NCBI RefSeq assembly: GCF_000025725.1 | Contig: NC_013943.1 | Span: 992,001 to 1,056,000, forward strand | Length of the DNA stretch: 64,000 bases | Source of the DNA: Denitrovibrio acetiphilus DSM 12809 | Lineage (GTDB): Bacteria > Chrysiogenota > Deferribacteres > Deferribacterales > Geovibrionaceae | Direction of reading: 5' to 3' | Shown here: piece after piece, positions 1 to 7,544 of the stretch | Position numbering within the stretch: the first letter of the stretch is position 1 | Layout of the letters: each line of letters opens with the position of its first letter | Position numbers and translations under genes: made by a program | Notes under the pieces: model-generated | Seen by the model: only the letters and a program-made list of their open reading frames with translations | The model's database searches: none | What the model was told of the DNA's origin: nothing

Positions 1-1
1 T

Positions 2-478
2 ACTAAAAAAATAGTTAAACCGCATACTCCTCCGAAATATATGAACGCCGTATTTTTTGCGCTATTCATGTTGCTGAGTTTTGCGACAGGATATTTGATT
101 TTTGAAACAATCAACCCGGTGGGGATAATAAGCCGGGTTATTTTGTACGGCACATGGGGCTCAATAGTGATTCTGGTACTGATATTTATGCTGGAAATAT
201 TGGTCGGTAGACGCATTTGGTGCAGAGCTGTTTGTCCTGTGGGTTTTGTCTATGGGCTTCTGAATATAGTCTCCGCAGTGAAAGTACATTATGGCACTGA
301 CTGCGATAACTGCGGTTCATGCCGGTCTGTGTGCCATGTTCCGCATGTTCTTGAAAGCACAGGGAAAGGCGTGGAAAAGTATATCACCCATATCGATTGT
401 ACCATGTGCGGCAGATGTATTGATGTATGCCACAACGATACTCTGACATATAAAAGCAGACTCAAAAAACTGGTGTAA
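2..478 (+). CDS. NapH/NosH-like membrane ferredoxin protein, 5' end outside window
   Basis: The frame is open back to the window edge, so this is the C-terminal part of a longer gene and the internal ATG at 41 is probably not its start. Visible are two hydrophobic segments, a cytoplasmic motif with paired cysteines (RRIWCRAVCPVGF) typical of NapH/NosR-type proteins, and two 4Fe-4S ferredoxin motifs (CDNCGSCRSVC and CTMCGRCIDVC). Family knowledge: such proteins pass quinol electrons across the membrane towards periplasmic reductases. The nosF, nosL and nosY genes follow within one or a few bases, so the likely role is electron supply or maturation for nitrous oxide reductase (called NosH in clade II nos clusters). 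A napH gene is less likely given the context. Confidence 0.75.
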   Translation, partial: TKKIVKPHTPPKYMNAVFFALFMLLSFATGYLIFETINPVGIISRVILYGTWGSIVILVLIFMLEILVGRRIWCRAVCPVGFVYGLLNIVSAVKVHYGTDCDNCGSCRSVCHVPHVLESTGKGVEKYITHIDCTMCGRCIDVCHNDTLTYKSRLKKLV

Positions 479-479
479 C

Positions 480-1118
480 ATGATAGAGATAAAAGAACTT
501 GTAAAAAAATTTGGTGATCAGACGGTACTGAATAGTATAAATCTGACTGTTTCCGATAAAGAAAAACTGATGATCCTCGGACAAAACGGAGCAGGGAAAA
601 CTACTCTGATGCGCTGCATTTTAGGCGAATATAAACCTGATGCCGGAAGTATTGTAATTAACGGCTATCAGACAATTGAGGAAAGAGTGAAGTCTCTTGA
701 AAAAATATCTTTTGTCCCTCAGCTCCCACCTCCTCTGAGGCAGACTGTGAGAGAGCTTATTAACTATTCTTCAAGTCTGACAGGTTTTGACAAAGGGAGC
801 ATTGCTAATTTTTGTCAAAAAATGGATCTGGATATTGAGCCTCATTACAAAAAACCATTCTTTAAACTCTCTGGAGGGATGAAACAGAAAGTTCTTATAA
901 GCATAGCGCTTGCCAGAGATTCAAATGTACTGATATTTGATGAACCCACAGCGAATCTCGACCTGAAAGGTAGAGAACGGTTCTATGATCTGATAAATGA
1001 ATACTGCATGGATAAGATACTTATGTTTATAAGTCACAGGGTTGAGGATCTTGCCGGGCTTGCCAACAGAAAGATTGAGCTTGATATAGGAAAGATTGTC
1101 AGTGATGAGAAAATTTAA
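480..1118 (+). CDS. nosF: NosF, ABC ATPase of the nitrous oxide reductase maturation system
   Basis: A 212-residue ABC ATPase with Walker A GQNGAGKTT at residues 34-42, signature LSGGMKQK near 130-137 and Walker B LIFDEP near 151-156. It starts one base after the preceding stop codon. In the Nos family, NosF energises NosY, and with the periplasmic NosD the complex assembles the copper centre of N2O reductase. Identification rests on the neighbours: a NapH-type protein upstream, NosL and NosY downstream. Slightly short for an ABC ATPase but with all motifs, so apparently intact. Confidence 0.8.
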   Translation: MIEIKELVKKFGDQTVLNSINLTVSDKEKLMILGQNGAGKTTLMRCILGEYKPDAGSIVINGYQTIEERVKSLEKISFVPQLPPPLRQTVRELINYSSSLTGFDKGSIANFCQKMDLDIEPHYKKPFFKLSGGMKQKVLISIALARDSNVLIFDEPTANLDLKGRERFYDLINEYCMDKILMFISHRVEDLAGLANRKIELDIGKIVSDEKI

Positions 1119-1141
1119 ATATTAACCATAAGGAGGGTGAA

Positions 1142-2068
1142 ATGCTTAGTAGAAGGAAGTTTATACAAACCACTACAGTTGCTGCAACTGCCATGTCTCT
1201 CGGAATAATAGGGTGCGGCAACAGTGAACCTAAGCCTTGTAAAATCAACTATGACCGTGATGCATGTAAAAGATGTTTAATGCTTCTCAGTGATCCCAGA
1301 TTCTGCGCTCAGGTTGCACATAAAACAAACGGCACCCATGAAGTTTTTGAAGATATGGGATGTGCGGTTATATGGCTTGATGAAACAAAAGGGTGGGACG
1401 ACTATGTTATGTTTGTGCCTAATATCAATAACCCGGAAAAAGAGTGGATAAAAGCTGATGATGCTGTTTTTGCGGACGGATACCTCACTCCTATGTCGTA
1501 CGGGATCGCAGCCCACAAAGAGAAGTCAACTGTTGACCCCGAAAATAACATTCTCACTAAAGAGGAAGCCTTCGCTGTAATCAGAAAGATAGACAGTAAA
1601 AGAGTTGCTGCCGGACAGCATTATTCTGCGGAGCAGCATACTGAGCAGAAAGCAGAAGATGGTGTGAAGCTTAGGAAGATTGATACCGGAAAAGATGTCT
1701 GTAAAAAATGCAATATGAAGATAGAAGTTCCTGCCTTTGCCGCGCTGACACTGAATAAACACAACAAGACACAGGAAGTTTTTGACGATCTGGGGTGTGC
1801 TGTTGTTTGGCTGGATACTGTAAACGGGTGGGATGACCATATGATTTATGTCCCAGATCTCGATACCCTTAAGTGGCTCAGTCTGGATGAGGCTGTACTG
1901 GCGAAAGGCTACGTCTCACCAATGAATTACGGGATAGGTGCACATCGGGACAGGTCTTTTGTAGAGTCTGGCAAAACGATTATAAATAAAGATGAAGCCA
2001 TTGAGTTTATAAGAGAAGTTTATAAAAAGAAGATGGCGTCCAAGAAAAATAAAGGAAGCAAAAAATGA
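1142..2068 (+). CDS. nosL: Tandem NosL copper chaperone lipoprotein
   Basis: A 308-residue exported lipoprotein. The N-terminus has a twin-arginine-like SRRKF followed by a hydrophobic stretch and a lipobox (GIIGC, Cys25). Two NosL domains follow. The first has CKRCLM (Cys42, Cys45, Met47) and the second CKKCNM (Cys187, Cys190, Met192). Each is followed by a matching block (EVF-D-GCAV-WLD...GWDD, then SPMNYGI-AH or TPMSYGI-AH). NosL normally has one domain of about 150-190 residues and hands Cu(I) to the N2O reductase assembly complex; here two copies are fused. A strong AGGAGGGTGA precedes the ATG. The stop overlaps the nosY start (ATGA), implying translational coupling. Confidence 0.88.
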   Translation: MLSRRKFIQTTTVAATAMSLGIIGCGNSEPKPCKINYDRDACKRCLMLLSDPRFCAQVAHKTNGTHEVFEDMGCAVIWLDETKGWDDYVMFVPNINNPEKEWIKADDAVFADGYLTPMSYGIAAHKEKSTVDPENNILTKEEAFAVIRKIDSKRVAAGQHYSAEQHTEQKAEDGVKLRKIDTGKDVCKKCNMKIEVPAFAALTLNKHNKTQEVFDDLGCAVVWLDTVNGWDDHMIYVPDLDTLKWLSLDEAVLAKGYVSPMNYGIGAHRDRSFVESGKTIINKDEAIEFIREVYKKKMASKKNKGSKK

Positions 2069-2889
2069 ATCCTTTTAAAGTTGTGCTGAGGGCAGAGCTT
2101 CAGGAGTCTATGCGTTCAAGATGGTTTATAGGTTACACACTCCTTTTCAGCGGCTTTGTGTCTATGATCTTTATCGCTGGTGTGACAGATAGCTATGTCC
2201 TTGGTTTCACAGGACTTACAAGGCTTCTTCTCATCTTCATTCAGGGGTGCAATATCGTTTTGCCTATATTTATTCTGATGACGGCAGTTCGTGTTATAGC
2301 CGGAGACAGGGATTCACATATTTTAGAGTATATGCTTTCTTTCCCCGTTTCGCTGAAGGACTATTACTGGGGCAAACTCATAGGCAGGTATATTGTAGTT
2401 TTTCTCCCGCTTGTTTTTGCGATGATCCTTGCAGTCATCATAGGTTTATTCTCCGGCGGAGTTCCCTGGGGGCTAGTTGTTTTGTATACAATGCTTTTAC
2501 TTTGCAATTCATTTGCCTTTTTGGGGATAGGGTTCTTTATTTCCGTCAGAGTCCGCAGTCAGGAAATGGGAGTTGCCGTTTCACTTTTTTTGTGGCTATT
2601 CCTCATTGCTCTTATTGATGTGACACTTATAGGTTTTATGATAAAAAGCCGCATATCGCCGGAATTGATTTTTACTATTGCTCTTACTAATCCCGTGCAG
2701 GTTTTCAGAGTTGTTGCTATCTCTCTGTTTGACCCTACATTAACTGTTATAGGACCTGCGGCGTATTTTATTCTGGACAGAGCCGGCAGGGTTCCTTTTA
2801 TTACGTTTGGTCTTGTTTATAATATGCTAATCGGATTAAGCTTTGCTGTTGCAGGATATTTCAGCTTTAAAAAGAAAGATTTGATATGA
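2065..2889 (+). CDS. nosY: NosY, membrane permease of the Nos ABC complex
   Basis: A 274-residue integral membrane protein with about six hydrophobic segments, in the ABC-2 permease style (SRWFIGYTLLFSGF near the N-terminus, then RDSHILEYMLSFPVS). It overlaps the nosL stop by 4 bases and is followed by a strong terminator, so it is the last gene of the nos operon. With NosF it forms the inner-membrane transporter that works with NosD. No damage seen. Confidence 0.8.
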   Translation: MNPFKVVLRAELQESMRSRWFIGYTLLFSGFVSMIFIAGVTDSYVLGFTGLTRLLLIFIQGCNIVLPIFILMTAVRVIAGDRDSHILEYMLSFPVSLKDYYWGKLIGRYIVVFLPLVFAMILAVIIGLFSGGVPWGLVVLYTMLLLCNSFAFLGIGFFISVRVRSQEMGVAVSLFLWLFLIALIDVTLIGFMIKSRISPELIFTIALTNPVQVFRVVAISLFDPTLTVIGPAAYFILDRAGRVPFITFGLVYNMLIGLSFAVAGYFSFKKKDLI

Positions 2890-2920
2890 AACTTATTTAC
2901 TGTAAACGTTTATAACAATA

Positions 2921-2950
2921 AAAAAACCGGACATTTCTGCCCGGTTTTTT
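2921..2950 (+). terminator. Intrinsic terminator of the nos operon
   Basis: A perfect inverted repeat AAAAAACCGG ... CCGGTTTTTT around a 10-base loop, ending in a T run. It lies 32 bases after the nosY stop. The A-run on the left arm means it can also serve the convergent RRM gene. Confidence 0.9.
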
Positions 2951-2997
2951 TAGTTAGCTTATTTCTGAAAATACAAGATTGTCAGCAAAAAGATATG

Positions 2998-3267
2998 TTA
3001 GTATCTTGAGTTGCCGCGATCGTTGTTTTTAGGTTTTGCTTCGTTTACAGTGAGGTTTCTGCCGTCAAGCTCTGTTTCGTTAAGCTTGTCGATAGCTGCT
3101 TTAGCTTGATCACTGTTTGCCATTTCAACAAAGCCGAAGCCTTTAGAGCGGCCAGTGTCTCTGTCTGTGATGATTCTTACTGAATCAACTTCGCCAATTT
3201 TGCTGAAAAGTGCTGAGATATCGTCTTCGTTTGTTGAGTAACTGAGGTTGCCTACATAAATGTTCAT
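2998..3267 (-). CDS. Small RNA-recognition-motif (RRM) RNA-binding protein
   Basis: A single RRM domain of about 80 residues with a short polar tail. RNP2 is seen as IYVGNL at the very N-terminus and RNP1 as KGFGFVEM in the middle. Bacterial RRM proteins of this size bind single-stranded RNA and are often cold- or stress-induced. An ATG 12 bases further upstream (3279) is in frame, but that ATG itself sits inside the ribosome-binding site (ATGGAGCATAATATG), so the second ATG at 3267 is chosen: GGAG at 6 bases spacing. Monocistronic, convergent with nosY. Confidence 0.88.
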   Translation of the reverse strand: MNIYVGNLSYSTNEDDISALFSKIGEVDSVRIITDRDTGRSKGFGFVEMANSDQAKAAIDKLNETELDGRNLTVNEAKPKNNDRGNSRY

Positions 3268-3633
3268 ATTATGCTCCATATAATTTTTTTTGTCAAAACA
3301 TGCTCTGATCGATTTCGGAATTTGGTATAAACTAGTTGAAAGAGGTAGTTAACCTTTTTGAAGCATGAACTGAAGCAAATTTATTTGGGCATATATTGAA
3401 ATATATCAATTGATAGGCTTAGTAAATCGTCGGCTCTGATTCTAAAATCCAATTTAATTTAATAACAACTTTTTGAAACTTATATCAAATATTGATTGAC
3501 AAGGAACATCATACACTGATTGTTAGAAATAGCTAGAACTATTTTCATTAATATTAAATAAAATTATATTCATACTCTTTTTACTCTGATAACAGTGCTG
3601 TTAATAGCCTGAGATGGACACATGAACCAAAGG
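3268..3633. other. Intergenic region, 366 bases, no gene
   Basis: AT-rich leader of the RRM gene on the minus strand and the 3' flank of the AraC gene. No convincing reading frame. A short inverted repeat (TAACAG, 2-base spacer, CTGTTA) at 3590-3603 lies just past the AraC stop but has no T run and is not called a terminator. The long upstream leader could hold a temperature- or cold-responsive 5' UTR, which cannot be judged by eye. Confidence 0.5.
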
Positions 3634-4578
3634 TTATCTGTAGATGTTTTTCCGGTATTCTCTCGGCATCAGCCCCGTGCTCATTTTGAACAGCTTCGAA
3701 AAGTGTCCGGCTCCGGAGTAACCCACAGTACGGGCAATCAGCCCTATGGGCAAGTCTGTGGCCGAAAGCATATGCTCTGCCTGTCCGATGCGCTTTTGTC
3801 GTATATATTCGGTGACTGTGCAACCGTGGAATTGTTTAAAGGAGTATTTGAATTTTGTAGTGCCCATACAGGCAATTTTAGCCAGTTTTTTCAGAGGCAG
3901 TTCAGATGCGAAGTGGTCGTTGATATATGCAGTTACGTTCTCAAGCCCTTGTATATCAATGTTATTGACTCTTTTCTTTGGTTGTTCAGATACCTTTGCT
4001 CTGTCTATGACCATAGAGACCGCTTCTGCAACTTTACCTTCGTAAAAGAGCTTTGAAGCAAAGCCGCTTCCTCGGTAGTTTTTAACCTGATTCAGCAGAA
4101 AAAGCATCTCCGGAAAATTACTTGTTTGCTCTACCTGGTGAAAAGCTTCATAAGCATTTATATTTTCGTCAGGATACTGTTGTTTCAAATAGTACTCGTA
4201 GTAAGCAGGCATTATCTCTATTCCGACGGATCGTATTGGTATTTTCTTATGTATTAATATCCTGTACGGATTGTTCCCACCTATGAAGCTTTTTATACAG
4301 TCTGCACTCAGGCGGCGGTAAGGCGAGAGTTCATCACCAGAAATTGATTCATAGTGAGTTATACTGAGACATTCAGGGAGGTTGAATTCCATAAATGTAT
4401 CTTCAAAAAAATAGAAGTTGTGTATTTTTATGTCAAATAGATCTTTTCTGTCGTATATCCACAGATAGCCGCTTCCGAGTTTTTCCGAAAGACGCCAGCA
4501 CTTACCAACAGAATTTACCTCAGAGTGACCTTCATCCTGGATAAACCCTCTCTTCTCAAGATCGTCTTTATAATACAT
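3634..4578 (-). CDS. AraC-family transcriptional regulator
   Basis: A 314-residue protein with a C-terminal pair of helix-turn-helix motifs (ELPLKKLAKIACMGTTKFKY and LPIGLIARTVGYSGAGHFSK, then GLMPREYRKN), the AraC/XylS DNA-binding signature. The N-terminal 200 residues resemble sensor regions of siderophore-responsive regulators such as PchR only weakly. It is divergent from the ECF/ABC transporter operon across a region carrying a Fur-box match, so it probably controls that operon in response to the imported metallophore. The start is uncertain: the nearest AAGGAG lies 28 bases before the ATG. Confidence 0.8.
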   Translation of the reverse strand: MYYKDDLEKRGFIQDEGHSEVNSVGKCWRLSEKLGSGYLWIYDRKDLFDIKIHNFYFFEDTFMEFNLPECLSITHYESISGDELSPYRRLSADCIKSFIGGNNPYRILIHKKIPIRSVGIEIMPAYYEYYLKQQYPDENINAYEAFHQVEQTSNFPEMLFLLNQVKNYRGSGFASKLFYEGKVAEAVSMVIDRAKVSEQPKKRVNNIDIQGLENVTAYINDHFASELPLKKLAKIACMGTTKFKYSFKQFHGCTVTEYIRQKRIGQAEHMLSATDLPIGLIARTVGYSGAGHFSKLFKMSTGLMPREYRKNIYR

Positions 4579-4661
4579 GTCGATAATATTGTCTTTGATG
4601 CCGGTGCTCCTTTGTAACGATCAGACGAACTTTTGCTCCGAAAAGCCGAAAGTACGCTGGT

Positions 4662-4680
4662 GATATTGCAAATCAATATC
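4662..4680. promoter_or_regulatory. Fur-box candidate before the metallophore ABC operon
   Basis: GATATTGCAAATCAATATC matches the 19-bp Fur consensus GATAATGATAATCATTATC at 15 of 19 positions and is itself a perfect 7-5-7 inverted repeat (GATATTG / CAATATC). It sits between the divergent AraC gene and the transporter operon that starts at 4741, as expected of an iron-repressed promoter. Confidence 0.65.
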
Positions 4681-4740
4681 ATATCAGTATATCGTCATTA
4701 TCAGCTGAATGAAAGAAAGAAGTTACAGGGAGATTCATTT

Positions 4741-5355
4741 ATGTGTGCTAATAAATCCAACTATAAAAAGAGAGGGTTAACAACAAAAGATTTTGTTGTC
4801 ACAGGGGTGTTTTCATCGATATATGTTGTTTTTAATATTGCCGGAGGAATAATATTTGCCCCTAATCCCGTTTTGACATTTTATACCCCCATAGGGATGG
4901 CTCTTCTCTGTGGTCCTGTTTTCTTACTCTTATCTGCAAAGGTGCCTAAATATGGCGCTGTGACTATTCTAGGCATTATAATAGGCATTTTATGGTTTGC
5001 CACAGGGATGCACTGGGCTTTCGGCACTGGGGCGATTGTCATGGGAGGGCTTGCGGATATAGTTTTAAGATTAGGCAGATATAAGAATTCAGTGTTCGGC
5101 ATTGTCGGGTATATGGTTTTCTCCTTAGGTCCTGTAGGTACTTATGCTGTTTTTTTTATGGATCCTGCCGGCTGGTCTAAGACAATGATAAGCTATGGCA
5201 CATCTGCGTCTTATGTGGAAACTATGAATACTGCGGCATTTTCAGGACTCTTGCCCATAATTGTTATCGGGACTTTAACTGCTGCGCTACTCAGTGGGTT
5301 AGTTGGCAGAAAGATGCTGAAAAGGCAATTTGAAAAGGCTGGAATTACAGCATGA
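4741..5355 (+). CDS. ECF transporter S component, MptD/Trep_Strep type
   Basis: A 204-residue integral membrane protein with five or six hydrophobic segments (for example VTGVFSSIYVVFNIAGG and IGMALLCGPVFLLLSA). It resembles the putative ECF substrate-binding subunits of the Trep_Strep/MptD family. The start at 4741 is preferred because GGGAG precedes it; an in-frame ATG at 4633 would run through the putative Fur box and lacks a ribosome-binding site. It overlaps ecfT by 4 bases. The substrate is inferred, from the TonB receptor and Fur box nearby, to be an iron chelate or its product. The family's true ligands are not settled. Confidence 0.75.
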   Translation: MCANKSNYKKRGLTTKDFVVTGVFSSIYVVFNIAGGIIFAPNPVLTFYTPIGMALLCGPVFLLLSAKVPKYGAVTILGIIIGILWFATGMHWAFGTGAIVMGGLADIVLRLGRYKNSVFGIVGYMVFSLGPVGTYAVFFMDPAGWSKTMISYGTSASYVETMNTAAFSGLLPIIVIGTLTAALLSGLVGRKMLKRQFEKAGITA

Positions 5356-6071
5356 ATAACGCTTTTGAAGCTGGTATTTTAAAGTTTGATCCCCGTACAA
5401 AAATCTTGATTCTGATATTGTGTATACTGTCGGCGGCAATGTCGCCGTCTCTTATTTATAATCTGGTGCTGGTGTTTTTCATTGCACTGTTTGGTATTGT
5501 CAGCGGTAGACTTAAATATTCTGTTTACAGCGTAGTGTTTTATATCTTTATCTATTTTGTCACTATGGCTGCAATATCTGCACAGAATAGCCTGCAAACT
5601 GTGTTTCTCGCTTTTTTCGGTCTTTTTCATAAAGTTTATCCGTGTGCAATGATGAGCGGTATAATCATTTCCACAACAAAGGTTAATGAGTTTCTGTATG
5701 CCGTTAACTGTGCACGGTTAACTGAAAAAATAAGTATCCCTCTGGCAATTATGTTCAGATATATCCCCGCTATAAAAGATGACTGGATGTTCATAAAGGA
5801 CGCAATGAGAATGAGAGGAGTGAACCCCTCCTTTAAAAATATTTTCACAAACCCTTCGGAGACAATCAACGCAATTTATGTCCCGCTCATGATGTCTGCC
5901 TCGAAGGCGGCTGACGAACTGACTATTGCTTCCCTGACCAGAGGGATAGAAAACCCTGCCCGCAGGACGTGTCTTGTTGCTATACGAATGAGTATGAAAG
6001 ATTATTTTGCACTTATTATATTTTTATCTTTTTTCGCGGCTGGTCATTTTTATAGGGAGTTGTTTCAATGA
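5352..6071 (+). CDS. ECF transporter T component (CbiQ/EcfT family)
   Basis: A 239-residue membrane protein: FDPRTKILILILC near the N-terminus, several hydrophobic helices, then the two short Ala-Arg-Gly motifs of the T component. These are seen as MRMRG after FRYIPAIKDDWMFIKDA and as SLTRGI in the C-terminal part. They form the coupling helices that touch the ATPases. It overlaps both neighbours by 4 bases, so it is translated as part of the same operon. Confidence 0.85.
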   Translation: MNNAFEAGILKFDPRTKILILILCILSAAMSPSLIYNLVLVFFIALFGIVSGRLKYSVYSVVFYIFIYFVTMAAISAQNSLQTVFLAFFGLFHKVYPCAMMSGIIISTTKVNEFLYAVNCARLTEKISIPLAIMFRYIPAIKDDWMFIKDAMRMRGVNPSFKNIFTNPSETINAIYVPLMMSASKAADELTIASLTRGIENPARRTCLVAIRMSMKDYFALIIFLSFFAAGHFYRELFQ

Positions 6072-7522
6072 TTAAGCTGGAAAATGTCTCTTTTGAGTAT
6101 TTCGGTAGGAGAGCAGACAGCATTAGTGATGTCAGTCTGGAGCTTAATAAAGGGGAATGCCTCCTTTTGTGCGGAAGGAGTGGCAGCGGGAAAACAACCA
6201 TAACAAAACTTCTGAATGGTCTTATTCCTAATTTTCATGAAGGCAGTATGTTTGGAAGAGTTACTGTGGGACATCTCCAGGTTAACGAAACTCCTATGTA
6301 TATGATTGCAGAAGTTGTTGGTTCTGTGTTTCAGAATCCGCGTACCCAGTTTTTTAATGTCGACACAGACAGTGAGATTGTTTTTGGTATGGAAAATGCC
6401 GGGATTCCCGCTGACAAGCTTAAACTTCGCCTGGCGCAAACAGCAGATGATCTTAATATTTCAGATCTTCTCGGCAGAAACATTTTTGAGCTTTCAGGCG
6501 GGGAGAAACAGAAGATCGCTTTCGCATCAGTTTATGCCATGAATCCTGATGTTTATGTCCTTGATGAACCTTCGTCTAATCTGGATGCTGCTTCTGTTAA
6601 TGAATTAAAGAAGATTCTGAAGCTTATAAAACAACAGGGGAAAACTGTGATAGTGGCTGAACACAGGCTTTATTATCTTTTAGATATTGCTGACAAGGTT
6701 ATCTGTATGAATAACGGAAGAGTTGACAAAGTGATATCGCCTACGGAGCTGAGACGTTTTCCAGCAGATGTTAGAAGCCGGATGGGATTGAGAGCCGCAG
6801 ACCTTTCAGCGGTTACTCCTCTGAACGCCGGTAAAATCGATTCTGAGCCTGTTATTGAGATCAGAAATGTTTCTGTCAGTCATAAGAAAAAAGTCATTCT
6901 GAAAGGGCTGAACCTGCAGGTCGGACGTGGTGAGATTATTGCCGTGGCAGGCAGAAACGGAGCGGGTAAAACGACATTCAGCAGAGCTTTGTGCGGTCTG
7001 CATAAAGAGTATACGGGGGAGTTTCTTCAAAATGGGAAATCACAGAGCGCAAAAGCGCGTCTGAAAAACTCATACATGGTTATGCAGGATGTGAATTATC
7101 AGCTCTTTGCAGAGAGCGTAGAGAGTGAGTGTTCATTTGGTATCAGAAATGTTCAGATGGAAAAGGTAGATATTGCTCTGGAAAGATTAAACCTTACTCC
7201 GTATAGACACTGCCATCCGAATACTCTGTCAGGCGGGCAAAAGCAGAGAACTGCTGTTGCTGTTGGAGTTGTGTCTGAAAAGGAAGTTATGATTTTTGAC
7301 GAACCGACCAGCGGGCTTGATTCCGATAGTATGTTTCAGGTTTCAGAATTGATCAGAATGCTTTCGGAAGAGGGCAGGATAGTGTTTGTTGTTACACATG
7401 ATTTTGAGTTTGTATGCGCATGTTGTACGCGTGTCCTGCATTTTTCAGGAGGAACAATGGCGGATGACATAAATGTTACAGCCGAAAATACAGAGAAGCT
7501 CAGAGAGCTGTTTTTGGCATGA
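6068..7522 (+). CDS. Fused double ECF ATPase (EcfA1-EcfA2 type)
   Basis: A 484-residue protein with two ABC ATPase domains in one chain. Domain 1: Walker A GRSGSGKTT, signature LSGGEKQK, Walker B VYVLDEPSSNLD. Domain 2 (from about residue 255): GRNGAGKTT, LSGGQKQR, VMIFDEPTSGLD. It energises the membrane subunits encoded directly upstream, giving a complete dedicated ECF module (S, T, A-A). Both domains keep all catalytic motifs. Confidence 0.88.
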   Translation: MIKLENVSFEYFGRRADSISDVSLELNKGECLLLCGRSGSGKTTITKLLNGLIPNFHEGSMFGRVTVGHLQVNETPMYMIAEVVGSVFQNPRTQFFNVDTDSEIVFGMENAGIPADKLKLRLAQTADDLNISDLLGRNIFELSGGEKQKIAFASVYAMNPDVYVLDEPSSNLDAASVNELKKILKLIKQQGKTVIVAEHRLYYLLDIADKVICMNNGRVDKVISPTELRRFPADVRSRMGLRAADLSAVTPLNAGKIDSEPVIEIRNVSVSHKKKVILKGLNLQVGRGEIIAVAGRNGAGKTTFSRALCGLHKEYTGEFLQNGKSQSAKARLKNSYMVMQDVNYQLFAESVESECSFGIRNVQMEKVDIALERLNLTPYRHCHPNTLSGGQKQRTAVAVGVVSEKEVMIFDEPTSGLDSDSMFQVSELIRMLSEEGRIVFVVTHDFEFVCACCTRVLHFSGGTMADDINVTAENTEKLRELFLA

Positions 7523-7544
7523 ATATATTATCAAGGAGACTGGT

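Noticed and set aside
3590-3603. TAACAG-TG-CTGTTA as terminator of the AraC gene
   Set aside because: Six-base AT-rich arms with a 2-base loop and no T run; not a workable terminator.
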